Shown here piece after piece: positions 1 through 7,688 of a DNA stretch of 64,000 nt. The position numbers and the translations under genes were made by a program. The DNA is taken from assembly GCF_023078335.1 (NCBI RefSeq), contig NZ_CP095550.1:3330001-3394000 (forward strand). Reading direction: 5' to 3'. The notes under the pieces are model-generated. The model worked only from the letters and a program-made list of their open reading frames with translations, was not told the origin of the DNA and searched no databases. Positions within the stretch are counted from its first letter, which is position 1; each line of letters starts with the position of its first letter. Source of the stretch: Metabacillus endolithicus (GTDB lineage Bacteria > Bacillota > Bacilli > Bacillales > Bacillaceae).

Positions 1-249
1 GAGAAAGCATATGAAGATGTTCGCGATGCATATGCACATATGTTAAATCCTGCAAAAGGTTTATCGGCTGCATTTGTTGATCAATTCCCTGAAAAATTTA
101 AGTCCATGATGCCTGAAGAAATGCCTAAAACAGGTATGGGTGGAACAGCAAATAGCATGAACGCCGCAGACTTTGCTGCATATGGGCTAGTGCTTGCTAT
201 TATTGTTAGTCTTGGCCTTGTTATTCGAAAAAGATTTGCGCAGAATTAA
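1..249 (+). CDS. C-terminal end of a sortase-anchored surface protein (partial)
   Basis: Only the last 82 codons are in the window; the reading frame is open from base 1. The tail has the three parts of a cell-wall sorting signal: an LPXTG-like pentapeptide MPKTG, a hydrophobic stretch (FAAYGLVLAIIVSLGLVI) and a short basic end (RKRF). Proteins of this kind are cut by sortase between Thr and Gly and attached to peptidoglycan. The Met in the first motif position is non-canonical. The sortase gene 65 bases downstream is the likely partner. The ectodomain lies outside the window, so its function cannot be stated. Confidence 0.8.
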   Translation, partial: EKAYEDVRDAYAHMLNPAKGLSAAFVDQFPEKFKSMMPEEMPKTGMGGTANSMNAADFAAYGLVLAIIVSLGLVIRKRFAQN

Positions 250-260
250 AAGGAAATTAA

Positions 261-294
261 CACGGTTTCATAATTTGCGGAACCGTGATTTTTT
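261..294 (+). terminator. Hairpin terminator or attenuator before the sortase gene
   Basis: Stem CACGGTT (261-267) pairs with AACCGTG (281-287) and is followed by ATTTTTT. It ends the surface-protein transcript or only partly attenuates it, since the sortase gene starts 20 bases later on the same strand. Confidence 0.65.
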
Positions 295-313
295 AAAAAT
301 TGAGGTGTATGCA

Positions 314-958
314 ATGAAATGCATTTACCTATTTGCCTTCCTCAGCATATTCATTGTTGGCTGCCAAGGGGCTCAGAGTGTTAATGAAGAAATGGGATCG
401 CACACCGAAACAATACAGACAACTGCAGAATCAGAACAGAAAATAACCCATCAGGACCAAAGTGACGAGATTGATAGTCCGATTATAAAAGACAATAGAG
501 AAGGAATCATACCATTCAAAGTTAGTATACCTTCTATTAATGTGAGTGCCGACATTGAAAAGGTAGGCTTACTTGATAATGGCCAAATGGGTGTTCCAGA
601 AAAATTTGAACAGGTTGGATGGTATAAAGAAGGCGTATTACCAGGTGAGCAAGGTAATGCCGTGTTAGCAGGTCATGTGGATAGTAAAACAGGTCCGGCT
701 ATTTTTTATCATCTTTATAAACTAGAGGTTGGAGATGAAGTTCATGTCATGAATGAAGATGGAGAGAAACTTACTTTTATTGTTTACGATAAGAAGAGTT
801 TTGACACTGAATCTGCACCTGTAGAAAAAATATTTGGTTATTCTTACCGAAGTAATTTAAATCTTATTACATGTACAGGTGATTTTAATCGGGAAAAAGG
901 GACGCATGAGGAAAGGTTAGTAGTATATACGGAATTAGCTAAAGTAGAGAAGCAATAA
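314..958 (+). CDS. Class F-like sortase with lipoprotein signal peptide
   Basis: Transpeptidase that joins sorting-signal proteins to the cell wall on the outer face of the membrane. The 214-residue product has a hydrophobic N-terminus ending in IVGC, which fits a lipobox with Cys17 as lipid-attachment site. A Ser/Thr/Glu-rich linker (about residues 20-62) leads to a sortase domain (about 66-207). The catalytic triad is visible: His121 in LAGHVDS, Cys187 in LITCTGDF and Arg201 in EERLVVY, in the spacing of the class E/F sortases. The ATG at 314 is preceded by GAGGTG; an upstream in-frame start at 194 would overlap the previous gene and break the signal peptide. Most sortases are held by a transmembrane helix, so the lipobox is unusual. 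The adjacent MPKTG protein is the probable substrate. Confidence 0.88.
   Translation: MKCIYLFAFLSIFIVGCQGAQSVNEEMGSHTETIQTTAESEQKITHQDQSDEIDSPIIKDNREGIIPFKVSIPSINVSADIEKVGLLDNGQMGVPEKFEQVGWYKEGVLPGEQGNAVLAGHVDSKTGPAIFYHLYKLEVGDEVHVMNEDGEKLTFIVYDKKSFDTESAPVEKIFGYSYRSNLNLITCTGDFNREKGTHEERLVVYTELAKVEKQ
677..688. other. In-gene segment of the sortase: start of the active-site His region
   Basis: Bases 677-688 code for residues just after the catalytic His121 (HVDS) of the sortase. It is listed only to anchor the active-site position for readers and is not a separate element. Confidence 0.3.
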
Positions 959-971
959 TTTCTTATAAATA

Positions 972-998
972 AAGCTCTAACCATAAGTGGTTAGAGCT
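972..998. terminator. Bidirectional-looking terminator after sortase
   Basis: AAGCTCTAACC (972-982) pairs perfectly with GGTTAGAGCTT further right. It lies between converging genes and T/A-rich flanks are present on both sides. Confidence 0.7.
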
Positions 999-1088
999 TC
1001 ATTTATAAGAATTCTAAATTATATTAATATCAATCGTCATATAATCTATTTAATAAAGCTATGATTTTTGATAAGTACCTGTTGTAGT

Positions 1089-1832
1089 TTACACAATAAA
1101 CGTTTTAATAGCTTCATGTAGATCTTTCATATACGAAGTACCTGCTTTAATACCTAATGTATTGATTAATCTAGCATGAGAAGGGGATAAACCAATCATG
1201 TAAGAATCTGTTCCCATTAACTTTAACTCAGAAACTAGTGTTTTGAATGTTTGAACACCCTCTTTCTTTATCTCCCCAATTCCATGAAAATCGAATAAAA
1301 CACGTTCTACTTGATTTTGGGAAACCTCGGATAACAAACGAATATGATTTAATCTAATCATATTCTCATTTAATTCGCCAAACAACGGAACAAGAACAAG
1401 CCCTTTTGTTAGACATATAAAAGGTGCTGATAATTCGATGATTTTTGTAAGAGATTGTTCAAGCTGCTCTTTCTTTTCTAACAATTCGAAGTTCGTTTCA
1501 GAAAGTCGTTTTCGATGAAGCTCCACAGTGTCCACGAGAGTTTGAATTTGGTTGTCTTGTTCTATACAGATTAAATGGCCTTGACTGTACTCCCAGTTCA
1601 CCTTAATTTGAAAAAGAGCATAAGGTGATTTTTGAGTTTTCATGACAATCTCTGTTGTGATGAGCTTTTCTGAAAGTAAAGATTGAGCTTTTCTCTTGCT
1701 TTCAATATCAACTAAATCTAAGAAGTTCAATGCTTCACCAAAGAGTTCGGAAGCGAAGTCAGAAGCTTCTAATATATTAAACTCTTGATCAATAGTGAAA
1801 TAAGGAAGCGGGATGTGTTTAATTGTAAGCAT
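1089..1832 (-). CDS. PAS-like plus STAS domain signalling protein
   Basis: A 247-residue soluble protein. Residues 1 to about 105 resemble a PAS sensor (YFTIDQEFNILEASDFASELFG). A predicted coiled coil follows (about 108-135, HRKRLSETNFELLEKKEQLE), then a STAS domain (about 137-245) like those of RsbR-type stressosome proteins. The STAS segment FDFHGIGEIKKEGVQTF lacks the conserved D-x-T-G threonine that is phosphorylated in RsbR. The ATG at 1832 has AAGGAGTG upstream; the start lies 5 bases after the stop of the cobalamin-binding gene, so the pair is probably translationally coupled. Its C-terminal half resembles the STAS protein at 32444. The likely role is relay of a signal from its neighbour into a regulatory pathway; the output is unknown. 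Confidence 0.78.
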   Translation of the reverse strand: MLTIKHIPLPYFTIDQEFNILEASDFASELFGEALNFLDLVDIESKRKAQSLLSEKLITTEIVMKTQKSPYALFQIKVNWEYSQGHLICIEQDNQIQTLVDTVELHRKRLSETNFELLEKKEQLEQSLTKIIELSAPFICLTKGLVLVPLFGELNENMIRLNHIRLLSEVSQNQVERVLFDFHGIGEIKKEGVQTFKTLVSELKLMGTDSYMIGLSPSHARLINTLGIKAGTSYMKDLHEAIKTFIV

Positions 1833-1837
1833 GAAAA

Positions 1838-2488
1838 TTACACTCCTTGTATTGAATGTTGCGCGAGCCATCCTTGAAGTTCTGTTAGAGATGGAAATAA
1901 TTTTGTTTTGCTAGAGCAGTGCGAGGTAAAGTCATATGTTGATAGTAGACGACCTCCAACGATAACAGTAGGTTTATGTGGAAGATCCTCTAAGACGTTT
2001 ATATAATTTTTAAGAATTTCTGCATGATACCAAATCGAAAAAGAAAGGCCAATCACACTTGGTTGCCATTTGTCAGCTGCCTTTACGGCATACTCTAAAG
2101 GTAAATTTGCTCCAAGTAATTTTGTTTTCCAGCCATAATCTTCAAACAGTTGTGCGACCATTTTGAGTCCAATATCATGTTGTTCGTTTTCAAGGCATAA
2201 AAACATTGCTTTCTTTGGTTTCAAGTGCAAGAATTGATTGTTTTTTGTATAGTAGTTAAACCTTGCGAGTATGTATTCACAAGTTGATGTAGCTAGATGT
2301 TCATCAGCGACAGTTATTTGATTTGATTCCCAAAGATCACCAATATATTGCATAGCTTTTGTAATGAGTTCCTCAAAAACTTCTTTACGAGTGTTCTCCT
2401 CATTAACTTCGTGAATTAAGATTTCCCATGCTGCATCTTGATTTCCTTCAAGAAGGAAACGGGCAAATTCATGAACCCTCCATGCCAT
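1838..2488 (-). CDS. Cobalamin-binding sensor protein with photoreceptor-type W-x9-EH motif
   Basis: The 216-residue protein has a helical B12-binding cap domain (about residues 5-85) and a Rossmann-like B12-binding domain (about 92-205). Trp53 followed by nine residues and Glu63-His64 (WESNQITVADEH) matches the W-x9-EH signature of the adenosylcobalamin light sensors of the CarH type. ExHxxG (EQHDIG, His104) is the base-off/His-on cobalamin motif. Unlike CarH there is no N-terminal MerR DNA-binding domain, so the signal must pass to another protein; the coupled PAS/STAS gene downstream is the obvious candidate. ATG at 2488 is preceded by AGGTGAG. Light sensing is inferred; a redox or B12-level sensor is the alternative. 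Confidence 0.82.
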   Translation of the reverse strand: MAWRVHEFARFLLEGNQDAAWEILIHEVNEENTRKEVFEELITKAMQYIGDLWESNQITVADEHLATSTCEYILARFNYYTKNNQFLHLKPKKAMFLCLENEQHDIGLKMVAQLFEDYGWKTKLLGANLPLEYAVKAADKWQPSVIGLSFSIWYHAEILKNYINVLEDLPHKPTVIVGGRLLSTYDFTSHCSSKTKLFPSLTELQGWLAQHSIQGV

Positions 2489-2679
2489 GATCTCACCTCA
2501 TTTTTGAAAGGGTCTGATAAAGCTTTCATTCATTAGATAGGTAAATTTTGCTTCGTTATTATCTTATCATATTTTTCCTATAGCTGTTCAGACATGATGT
2601 TTATTAATCTAGGATTCTCTTGGCTATCAGGACATGAACAATACGAATCAATAGTAGAAGAGAAGCGTATTAATCCACT

Positions 2680-2700
2680 TATACCCTATTCTAGGGTATA
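2680..2700. promoter_or_regulatory. Perfect dyad overlapping the probable -10 of the yitT-family gene
   Basis: TATACCCTA, three bases, then TAGGGTATA form a perfect 9-bp inverted repeat. A TATAAT hexamer (2697-2702) overlaps its right arm, and the downstream gene starts at 2774. The position and symmetry suggest an operator for a dimeric repressor. The regulator is not identified. Confidence 0.5.
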
Positions 2701-2773
2701 ATATAGAGATATGATAAGAAGTCAAAAACATTTATATAAAATTACAATGTACAAGTAATAAAGGGGGAATTTG

Positions 2774-3670
2774 ATGACAGAAATACCGATGGAAGTCCAG
2801 AAACAAATGAAAAAACATCAAGGATTATCTAAATCTAAAATTATTAAAAGAACACTTTTTATCTTTATAGGTGCTGTTTTAATGGCAGTCGGCTTGGAAA
2901 TCTTTCTAGTGCCTAATAAGGTTATTGATGGTGGTATAGTAGGGATTTCGATTATATTATCGCATTTGCTTGGTATGAAGCTTGGACTATTTATCTTTCT
3001 TTTAAATATTCCTTTTTTCTTTATAGGATATAAACAAATAGGGAAAACTTTTGCCCTTTCTACGGTATTTGGCATATCTGTTTTATCAGTAGCAACGGCT
3101 TTATTACACCCTGTTCCTGCTTTTACAGAGGATGTTCTTCTAGCAACAGTATTTGGTGGAATCATTCTTGGTATAGGAGTAGGAATTGTTCTAAGGTACG
3201 GTGGATCTCTGGATGGTACGGAAATATTGGCGGTTCTTTTCAATAAAAAGCTACCATTTTCAGTTGGAGAAATTATTATGTTCTTCAATATTTTTATTCT
3301 TGGTAGTGCTGGATTTGTGTTCGGATGGAACAGAGCAATGTATTCCTTAATCGCTTATTTTATAGCATTTAAAACGATTGATATCGTACTTGAAGGTTTG
3401 GATGAATCAAAATCAGCATGGATCATTAGTGATAATTATCAAGAAATTGGTGATGCAATACTAGCTCGTTTAGGTCGTGGGGTTACATTTTTAAACGGTG
3501 AAGGTGCATACACTGGTGATAACAAAAAAGTGATTTTCTGTGTTATTACGCGGTTGGAGGAAGCCAAATTAAAATCGATCGTTGAAGATTTAGACGAGTC
3601 CGCCTTTTTGGCTGTCGCAAATATTGCTGAAGTAAGAGGTGGCCGATTTAAAAAGAAAGATATTCATTAA
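2774..3670 (+). CDS. YitT family membrane protein (DUF161/DUF2179)
   Basis: A 298-residue membrane protein with five to six hydrophobic helices in residues 30-210 and a soluble C-terminal DUF2179-type domain (about 225-290, ending ANIAEVRGGRFKKK). Bacilli carry several paralogues of this family (YitT, YqfU, YpjC, YvjA); the transported substrate is not established. The ATG at 2774 is chosen because AAGGGGG lies six bases upstream; a TTG one codon earlier is the alternative. It is monocistronic, between an upstream dyad and a downstream terminator. Confidence 0.88.
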   Translation: MTEIPMEVQKQMKKHQGLSKSKIIKRTLFIFIGAVLMAVGLEIFLVPNKVIDGGIVGISIILSHLLGMKLGLFIFLLNIPFFFIGYKQIGKTFALSTVFGISVLSVATALLHPVPAFTEDVLLATVFGGIILGIGVGIVLRYGGSLDGTEILAVLFNKKLPFSVGEIIMFFNIFILGSAGFVFGWNRAMYSLIAYFIAFKTIDIVLEGLDESKSAWIISDNYQEIGDAILARLGRGVTFLNGEGAYTGDNKKVIFCVITRLEEAKLKSIVEDLDESAFLAVANIAEVRGGRFKKKDIH

Positions 3671-3676
3671 ATATAG

Positions 3677-3708
3677 AAACTCTATAGTTGCTGACTATAG
3701 AGTTTTTG
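3677..3708 (+). terminator. Terminator of the yitT-family gene
   Basis: AAACTCTATAGT (3677-3688) and ACTATAGAGTTT (3694-3705) form a 12-bp stem with a 5-base loop, followed by TTGTTTTG. Confidence 0.85.
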
Positions 3709-3801
3709 TTTTGAGCAAAATTTTCATTTCATATTAGACTATTTCATTACTTCCTTTCATACCCATAAATAATGGACAAGAATAGGTAAGGGTGGGAGAG
3801 A

Positions 3802-4398
3802 ATGGAGGATTTAATTCTTAATGTATTGGATTGTCTTACAAGTTTTGGATATTTAGGCATTGCAATTGGTCTTATGCTTGAGGTTATTCCTAGTGAGATT
3901 GTACTTGGTTATGGTGGGTACATGATTGTGCTTGGAAAAATTGGCTTCATTGGAGCTATTATAGCTGGAGTGATAGGAGGAACGATTGCTCAACTTTTTT
4001 TATATTGGCTTGGTAGCATAGGTGGTAGACCTTTTCTTGAAAAGTATGGGAAATACTTACTGATTAATAAACACCATTTAGAATTATCAGAAGCATGGTT
4101 TGAAAAATACGGTTCAGGTGTTATTTTTGGAGCTAGGTTTATTCCAGTTGTGAGACATGCAATTAGTATACCAGCGGGAATATCAAAGATGTCCTTATGG
4201 AAATTTACATTTTACACAGTAGCAGCTATGATTCCCTGGACAATTTTCTTTCTGTATTTAGGAATGGAGTTGGGAAATAACTGGATGTATATTAAAGAAA
4301 CAGCACAACCATATTTTCTTCCGCTAACATGTTTTTCTATATTATTGGCAGTTGTATATTACCTTGTAAAAAAATTCAAAAATCCTCATAGCAATTAA
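3802..4398 (+). CDS. DedA family (VTT domain) membrane protein
   Basis: A 198-residue integral membrane protein of the DedA/SNARE-associated family. In this family such proteins act in lipid scrambling, envelope homeostasis and proton-motive-force-dependent transport. The family core is visible: an N-terminal re-entrant segment with Glu (MLEVIPSEIVLGYGG), the motif GARFIPVVRHAISIPAG with its two key Arg residues (about 112-128), and C-terminal helices. The start follows GGTGGGAG. It stands alone between the yitT terminator and its own terminator; no pathway can be inferred from the neighbours. Confidence 0.9.
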   Translation: MEDLILNVLDCLTSFGYLGIAIGLMLEVIPSEIVLGYGGYMIVLGKIGFIGAIIAGVIGGTIAQLFLYWLGSIGGRPFLEKYGKYLLINKHHLELSEAWFEKYGSGVIFGARFIPVVRHAISIPAGISKMSLWKFTFYTVAAMIPWTIFFLYLGMELGNNWMYIKETAQPYFLPLTCFSILLAVVYYLVKKFKNPHSN

Positions 4399-4424
4399 AA
4401 GTTATCCAACTGGATAGCTTTTTT
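4398..4424 (+). terminator. Terminator of the dedA gene
   Basis: AAAGTTATCC, loop AACT, then GGATAGCTT followed by TTTTT; it begins directly at the stop codon. Confidence 0.75.
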
Positions 4425-4480
4425 AGTTGTTAAAGTATTGCTTTTTTTAAAATAGCGGAATATAATAATTCATGCAATCA

Positions 4481-4569
4481 GTTAAATATTATTCAAGTTA
4501 AGTATTATGTAGTGATAAGAGTAATCACTGCTTTTTATTTTCTTAAATACTTAATCTAGTTAAATATTA
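4481..4569 (+). promoter_or_regulatory. Repeated AT-rich operator-like sites and a small hairpin upstream of the exporter
   Basis: GTTAAATATTA (4481 and 4559) and GTTAAGTATTA (4497) are direct repeats, with TTAAATACTTAA (4543-4554) in opposite orientation. The spacing is 16 bases within each pair. Between the pairs AGTGAT (4511-4516) and ATCACT (4524-4529) form a hairpin followed by GCTTTTTATTTT. This resembles a binding region for a MarR- or TetR-type regulator plus an attenuator. No such regulator gene is adjacent. Confidence 0.45.
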
Positions 4570-4597
4570 ATTAATTATAATAAATTGAGGTGTAAAT

Positions 4598-6226
4598 ATG
4601 GAGCACTTAAGTCATAAGGAAAAAGTTACAATTATGATCGCCATTATTGGTGCAATGTTCTTTGCTGCAGTTAACCAAACGATAGTGGGAAATGCGTTGC
4701 CGAAGATTATTGCTGATTTAGGTGGATTGGATTACTATAGTTGGGTGTTTACCATTTATATGCTAACTTCAGCGATTACGACGATTTTAGTTGGGAAATT
4801 ATCCGACATATATGGACGTAAGCCGTTTATTCTAACAGGTATTTTTATTTTTATGATTGGTGCATTCTTATCAGGATTATCTAAGGATATCATTCAGTTG
4901 ATTATTTATCGAGGAATCCAAGGATTTGGTGCAGGTATGATTATGTCAACAGCCTTTACAGCTGTAGGAGACTTGTTTGCACCCCGTGAAAGAGGTCGCT
5001 GGCAGGGGGCAATGGGTGCTGTATTTGGAATTTCAAGTGTATTCGGTCCGACTTTAGGTGGCTACATTGTTGATAATCTTGAGTGGAAATGGGTTTTCTG
5101 GGTGTTCCTACCATTAGGGATTCTAGCGGCTATTCTTATCTGGAGGTTGTTTCCTAAAATGGAGAAAAAGGAAGGGGAATCCGTTGATTATCTTGGTTCG
5201 ATTTTTCTAACTGGGACAATTGTTCCCGCTTTATTGGCTTTCTCATGGGCAGGAACAAAATATGATTGGAATTCCTCACAAATTATTGGTTTATTTGCAG
5301 GAGCAATTGTGTCTTTCGTTATCTTTGTTTTAGTGGAGAAAAAAGCAAAAAGTCCAATTTTACCTCTATATTTGTTTAAAAACAGTATTTTTACGATTTC
5401 AAATGTGATTGGATTTGCAATTGGTGTTGCGATGTTTGGAGGAGTTATGTATATCCCATACTTTGTGCAGGGGGTATTAGGATTTACTGCAACTCACTCA
5501 AGCTTTATAACAATGACCATGACGTTAGGTTTAGTGTTTGCAAGTAGTGTTGGAGGACAAATCATTTCTAAGACAGGGAAATACAAACTTCAAGCAATTA
5601 TTGGCCTAATTGTAACAACTGTAGGGATTTTCTTGTTCACAACAATGGACGCTGAAACATCACAATGGACGTTAATTTCTTATCTTGTTTTAGTAGGAAT
5701 AGGCATTGGTGTAGGAATGACAGTGTTTACTTTAACTGTTCAAAATGCTGTAGAGCAGAAATTTTTAGGAGTTGCAACAGCAACATCACAATTATTCCGT
5801 TCAATTGGTGGTACTGTTGGGGTTGCTTTAATGGGAACAGTTTTAAATCAACGTATGAGCGATAATATGGCTGAATCGTTAAAAGGGGTTCAACAGCAAG
5901 CTGCTTCTGTTCCTCCGGAAATGCAGGAAAACTTACAAGCATTGCAAAATCCACAGCTACTATTAGATCATGAAAAGCTATCACAAATTCAGCAAAGTAT
6001 GCCGGCTGAAATGGTTAGTTTATTTGAGAAGTTCGTTACTATGCTTCAAGACTCATTAAGCTTTGCTCTGTCCGGTGTGTTCATGACGGCAACAATAGTC
6101 ATGATTGCTGCTGTAGTTCTTACTTTCTTCTTAAAAGAAATTCCTTTAAGAAGCTCAAGTGCACAGAATACAGAGCAGCAGAAAGAAGTTCAAGCAAAAC
6201 AATCATTTACAAAGCAACCTGTATAA
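4598..6226 (+). CDS. DHA2-family MFS multidrug exporter (14 TM)
   Basis: A 542-residue drug:proton antiporter of the EmrB/QacA type. Motif A in the loop after helix 2 is present (VGKLSDIYGRKP), as is antiporter motif C in helix 5 (FGPTLGGYI). Fourteen hydrophobic segments fit the length. An extracellular or loop insertion rich in Gln (about 420-475, MSDNMAESLKGVQQQAAS) precedes the last helix, and the C-terminal tail is hydrophilic. GAGGTG stands ahead of the ATG. The gene is monocistronic with an elaborate upstream region, consistent with inducible expression. The substrate cannot be read from sequence. Confidence 0.9.
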   Translation: MEHLSHKEKVTIMIAIIGAMFFAAVNQTIVGNALPKIIADLGGLDYYSWVFTIYMLTSAITTILVGKLSDIYGRKPFILTGIFIFMIGAFLSGLSKDIIQLIIYRGIQGFGAGMIMSTAFTAVGDLFAPRERGRWQGAMGAVFGISSVFGPTLGGYIVDNLEWKWVFWVFLPLGILAAILIWRLFPKMEKKEGESVDYLGSIFLTGTIVPALLAFSWAGTKYDWNSSQIIGLFAGAIVSFVIFVLVEKKAKSPILPLYLFKNSIFTISNVIGFAIGVAMFGGVMYIPYFVQGVLGFTATHSSFITMTMTLGLVFASSVGGQIISKTGKYKLQAIIGLIVTTVGIFLFTTMDAETSQWTLISYLVLVGIGIGVGMTVFTLTVQNAVEQKFLGVATATSQLFRSIGGTVGVALMGTVLNQRMSDNMAESLKGVQQQAASVPPEMQENLQALQNPQLLLDHEKLSQIQQSMPAEMVSLFEKFVTMLQDSLSFALSGVFMTATIVMIAAVVLTFFLKEIPLRSSSAQNTEQQKEVQAKQSFTKQPV

Positions 6227-6249
6227 AGAGAGGATATCCTCTCTTTTTT
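6225..6249 (+). terminator. Terminator of the MFS gene
   Basis: AAAGAGAGGAT and ATCCTCTCTTT form an uninterrupted palindromic hairpin followed by TTTT. Confidence 0.8.
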
Positions 6250-6313
6250 AATTACATAAAGAAAAGTATTAGTGGAAGAATGGTAGTGATTGAAAGAATG
6301 GAGGTGAATACGA

Positions 6314-6475
6314 ATGGATCAAAAAGAACAAGAATTTTATGATAATGAAGTATTTGCTCAAGCTCAAGTTGTTCAGCATCCTAAGGAAAAAAATCATACG
6401 GCTTTAGTTCTAGATCAATCATTTCATCTGTTGTCGGGTAGTGATTTAGCAGCTGATGATTCTGTGAATGAATAA
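6314..6475 (+). CDS. Small hypothetical protein (53 aa)
   Basis: A short hydrophilic, acidic product (MDQKEQEFYDNEVF...). GGAGGTG lies eight bases before the ATG and a strong terminator follows, so a translated gene is likely. There are no membrane segments, cysteines or signal peptide. I do not recognise the family. The Asn, Gln and Asp content is like that of small Bacillus stress or spore proteins, but this is only an impression. Confidence 0.65.
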   Translation: MDQKEQEFYDNEVFAQAQVVQHPKEKNHTALVLDQSFHLLSGSDLAADDSVNE

Positions 6476-6484
6476 TAAAAAACC

Positions 6485-6520
6485 AAAGGCTCAAATGATA
6501 ATCATTTGAGCCTTTATTTT
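6485..6520 (+). terminator. Terminator of the 53-aa gene
   Basis: AAAGGCTCAAATGAT (6485-6499) pairs with ATCATTTGAGCCTTT (6501-6515), a near-perfect 15-bp stem followed by ATTTT. Confidence 0.88.
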
Positions 6521-6576
6521 AGTGAAAGTGGTATAATTTTACATTATAGAGAGAATTCAATTTGGGAGAGGATCGT

Positions 6577-7236
6577 ATGATTAGAGCTGTATTGTTTGAC
6601 TTAGATGGTACAATGTTAAACCGTGATTTATCGCTTCAAAAGTTTATTGAGGATCAGTACATACGCCTAAATGTAAAGCATATACCAATCGACCAATACA
6701 TTAATCGTTTTATAGAACTAGATCAACATGGATATGTATGGAAAGATAAAGTGTATGCTCAATTAATTGAAGAGTTAAAAATAAAGGATCTAACAGCCTC
6801 TCAATTACTTCAGGATTACCTTGCGTTTTTCCCAAGACATTGTACCCCATTTGATAATCTAAAAAAGATGTTAGTCACAATAAAGCAACAAAATATTAAA
6901 CTTGGGATAATTTCAAATGGATTTGGTCAATTTCAGATGGACAATATCAAAGCGTTAAAAATTGATCATTATTTTGATACTATACTGATCTCTGAATACG
7001 AGGGAATAAAAAAGCCAGATCGCGAGATTTTTATGAGAGGGTTATCTAAGTTGGGAGTATCTCCAAAGGAAAGTATCTTTGTAGGGGATCATCCAGTAAA
7101 TGATATTGAAGCTGCAAAAAAAGCGGGGATGAAAACCATCTGGAAGCAAAATACTCATTTTAGCCATGCTCCTGCTGCTGATTATTGTGTTACGGATTTA
7201 TTTGAGATCATTGATATCATTGAGAGAGAAAGGTAG
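6577..7236 (+). CDS. HAD-superfamily hydrolase (HAD-IA)
   Basis: A 219-residue phosphatase-type enzyme. The four HAD motifs are visible: LFDLDGTML near the start (nucleophile and acid/base Asp), IISNGFG (motif II Ser), KKPDREIF (motif III Lys) and FVGDHPVNDIEAA (motif IV acidic pair). The helical cap lies at about residues 18-85. Spacing resembles the YjjG/PhnX-like group that acts on small phosphorylated metabolites or nucleotides. ATG at 6577 follows GGGAGAGG; a TTG at 6562 lies inside that ribosome site and is rejected. The substrate is unknown. Confidence 0.88.
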   Translation: MIRAVLFDLDGTMLNRDLSLQKFIEDQYIRLNVKHIPIDQYINRFIELDQHGYVWKDKVYAQLIEELKIKDLTASQLLQDYLAFFPRHCTPFDNLKKMLVTIKQQNIKLGIISNGFGQFQMDNIKALKIDHYFDTILISEYEGIKKPDREIFMRGLSKLGVSPKESIFVGDHPVNDIEAAKKAGMKTIWKQNTHFSHAPAADYCVTDLFEIIDIIERER

Positions 7237-7307
7237 AGTAGGTAAAGAGGTATAAAGTTTGTTGCACACCTTCTTCAAGTCCCTTCATAAAAAAATACCG
7301 ACAAAAC

Positions 7308-7334
7308 AGGCTGTCCCATTGAATGGGGCAGCCT
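7308..7334. terminator. Hairpin between converging HAD and sda genes
   Basis: AGGCTG-CCCATT (from 7308) pairs with AATGGG-CAGCCT (to 7334). On the minus strand it is followed by GTTTTG, so it most likely ends sda; it could also stop read-through from the HAD gene. Confidence 0.65.
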
Positions 7335-7341
7335 ATGAATA

Positions 7342-7506
7342 TTAATTAATTTTTTTTAATTGTTTTTTTAGGATATTTGGCTTGTTAAGTCCTCTTTCGG
7401 TAATCTCTTTTTCTAGCAACTTAATAAAATCTGGACTTAAATGTAATTCACTAGCTTCCTGAAAACTATTTAATAAAGTTTTATCTGATAGTTTTGTAAA
7501 CCTCAT
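7342..7506 (-). CDS. sda: Sporulation histidine kinase inhibitor Sda
   Basis: The 54-residue product begins MRFTKLSDKTLLNSFQEASE and continues LHLSPDFIKLLEKEI. This is the helical-hairpin pattern of B. subtilis Sda, in which LSDELL, a central loop and a D-F-I-x-L-I/L-E-x-E-I helix are conserved. Sda binds the dimerisation domain of sporulation kinase KinA and blocks phosphorelay firing while DNA replication is active or stalled. AAAGGATG stands eight bases before the ATG. The C-terminus (KKQLKKIN) is more basic and slightly longer than the B. subtilis protein. It follows nrdB on the same strand after 182 bases with no strong terminator, so joint transcription with ribonucleotide reductase is possible. 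No good DnaA-box was seen upstream. Confidence 0.85.
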   Translation of the reverse strand: MRFTKLSDKTLLNSFQEASELHLSPDFIKLLEKEITERGLNKPNILKKQLKKIN

Positions 7507-7688
7507 AATATCATCCTTTACTTTATCGCTCTCTATTTATTTACCACATAGAGTACATAGTTAAACGACTTTATGTAAAAAGATGTAGAAATTTTGTTTA
7601 AGGTTTTTATAAGATATGTGATAAGTAAAGCTGTAATGAGGTAGAAAACAGTTAAATAAACGTTTGTTTAAATTTTATACCTTGGTCA

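Noticed and set aside
677..688. A separate site within the sortase gene
   Set aside because: This entry in the feature list only marks coding positions near the catalytic His; it is not an independent element.
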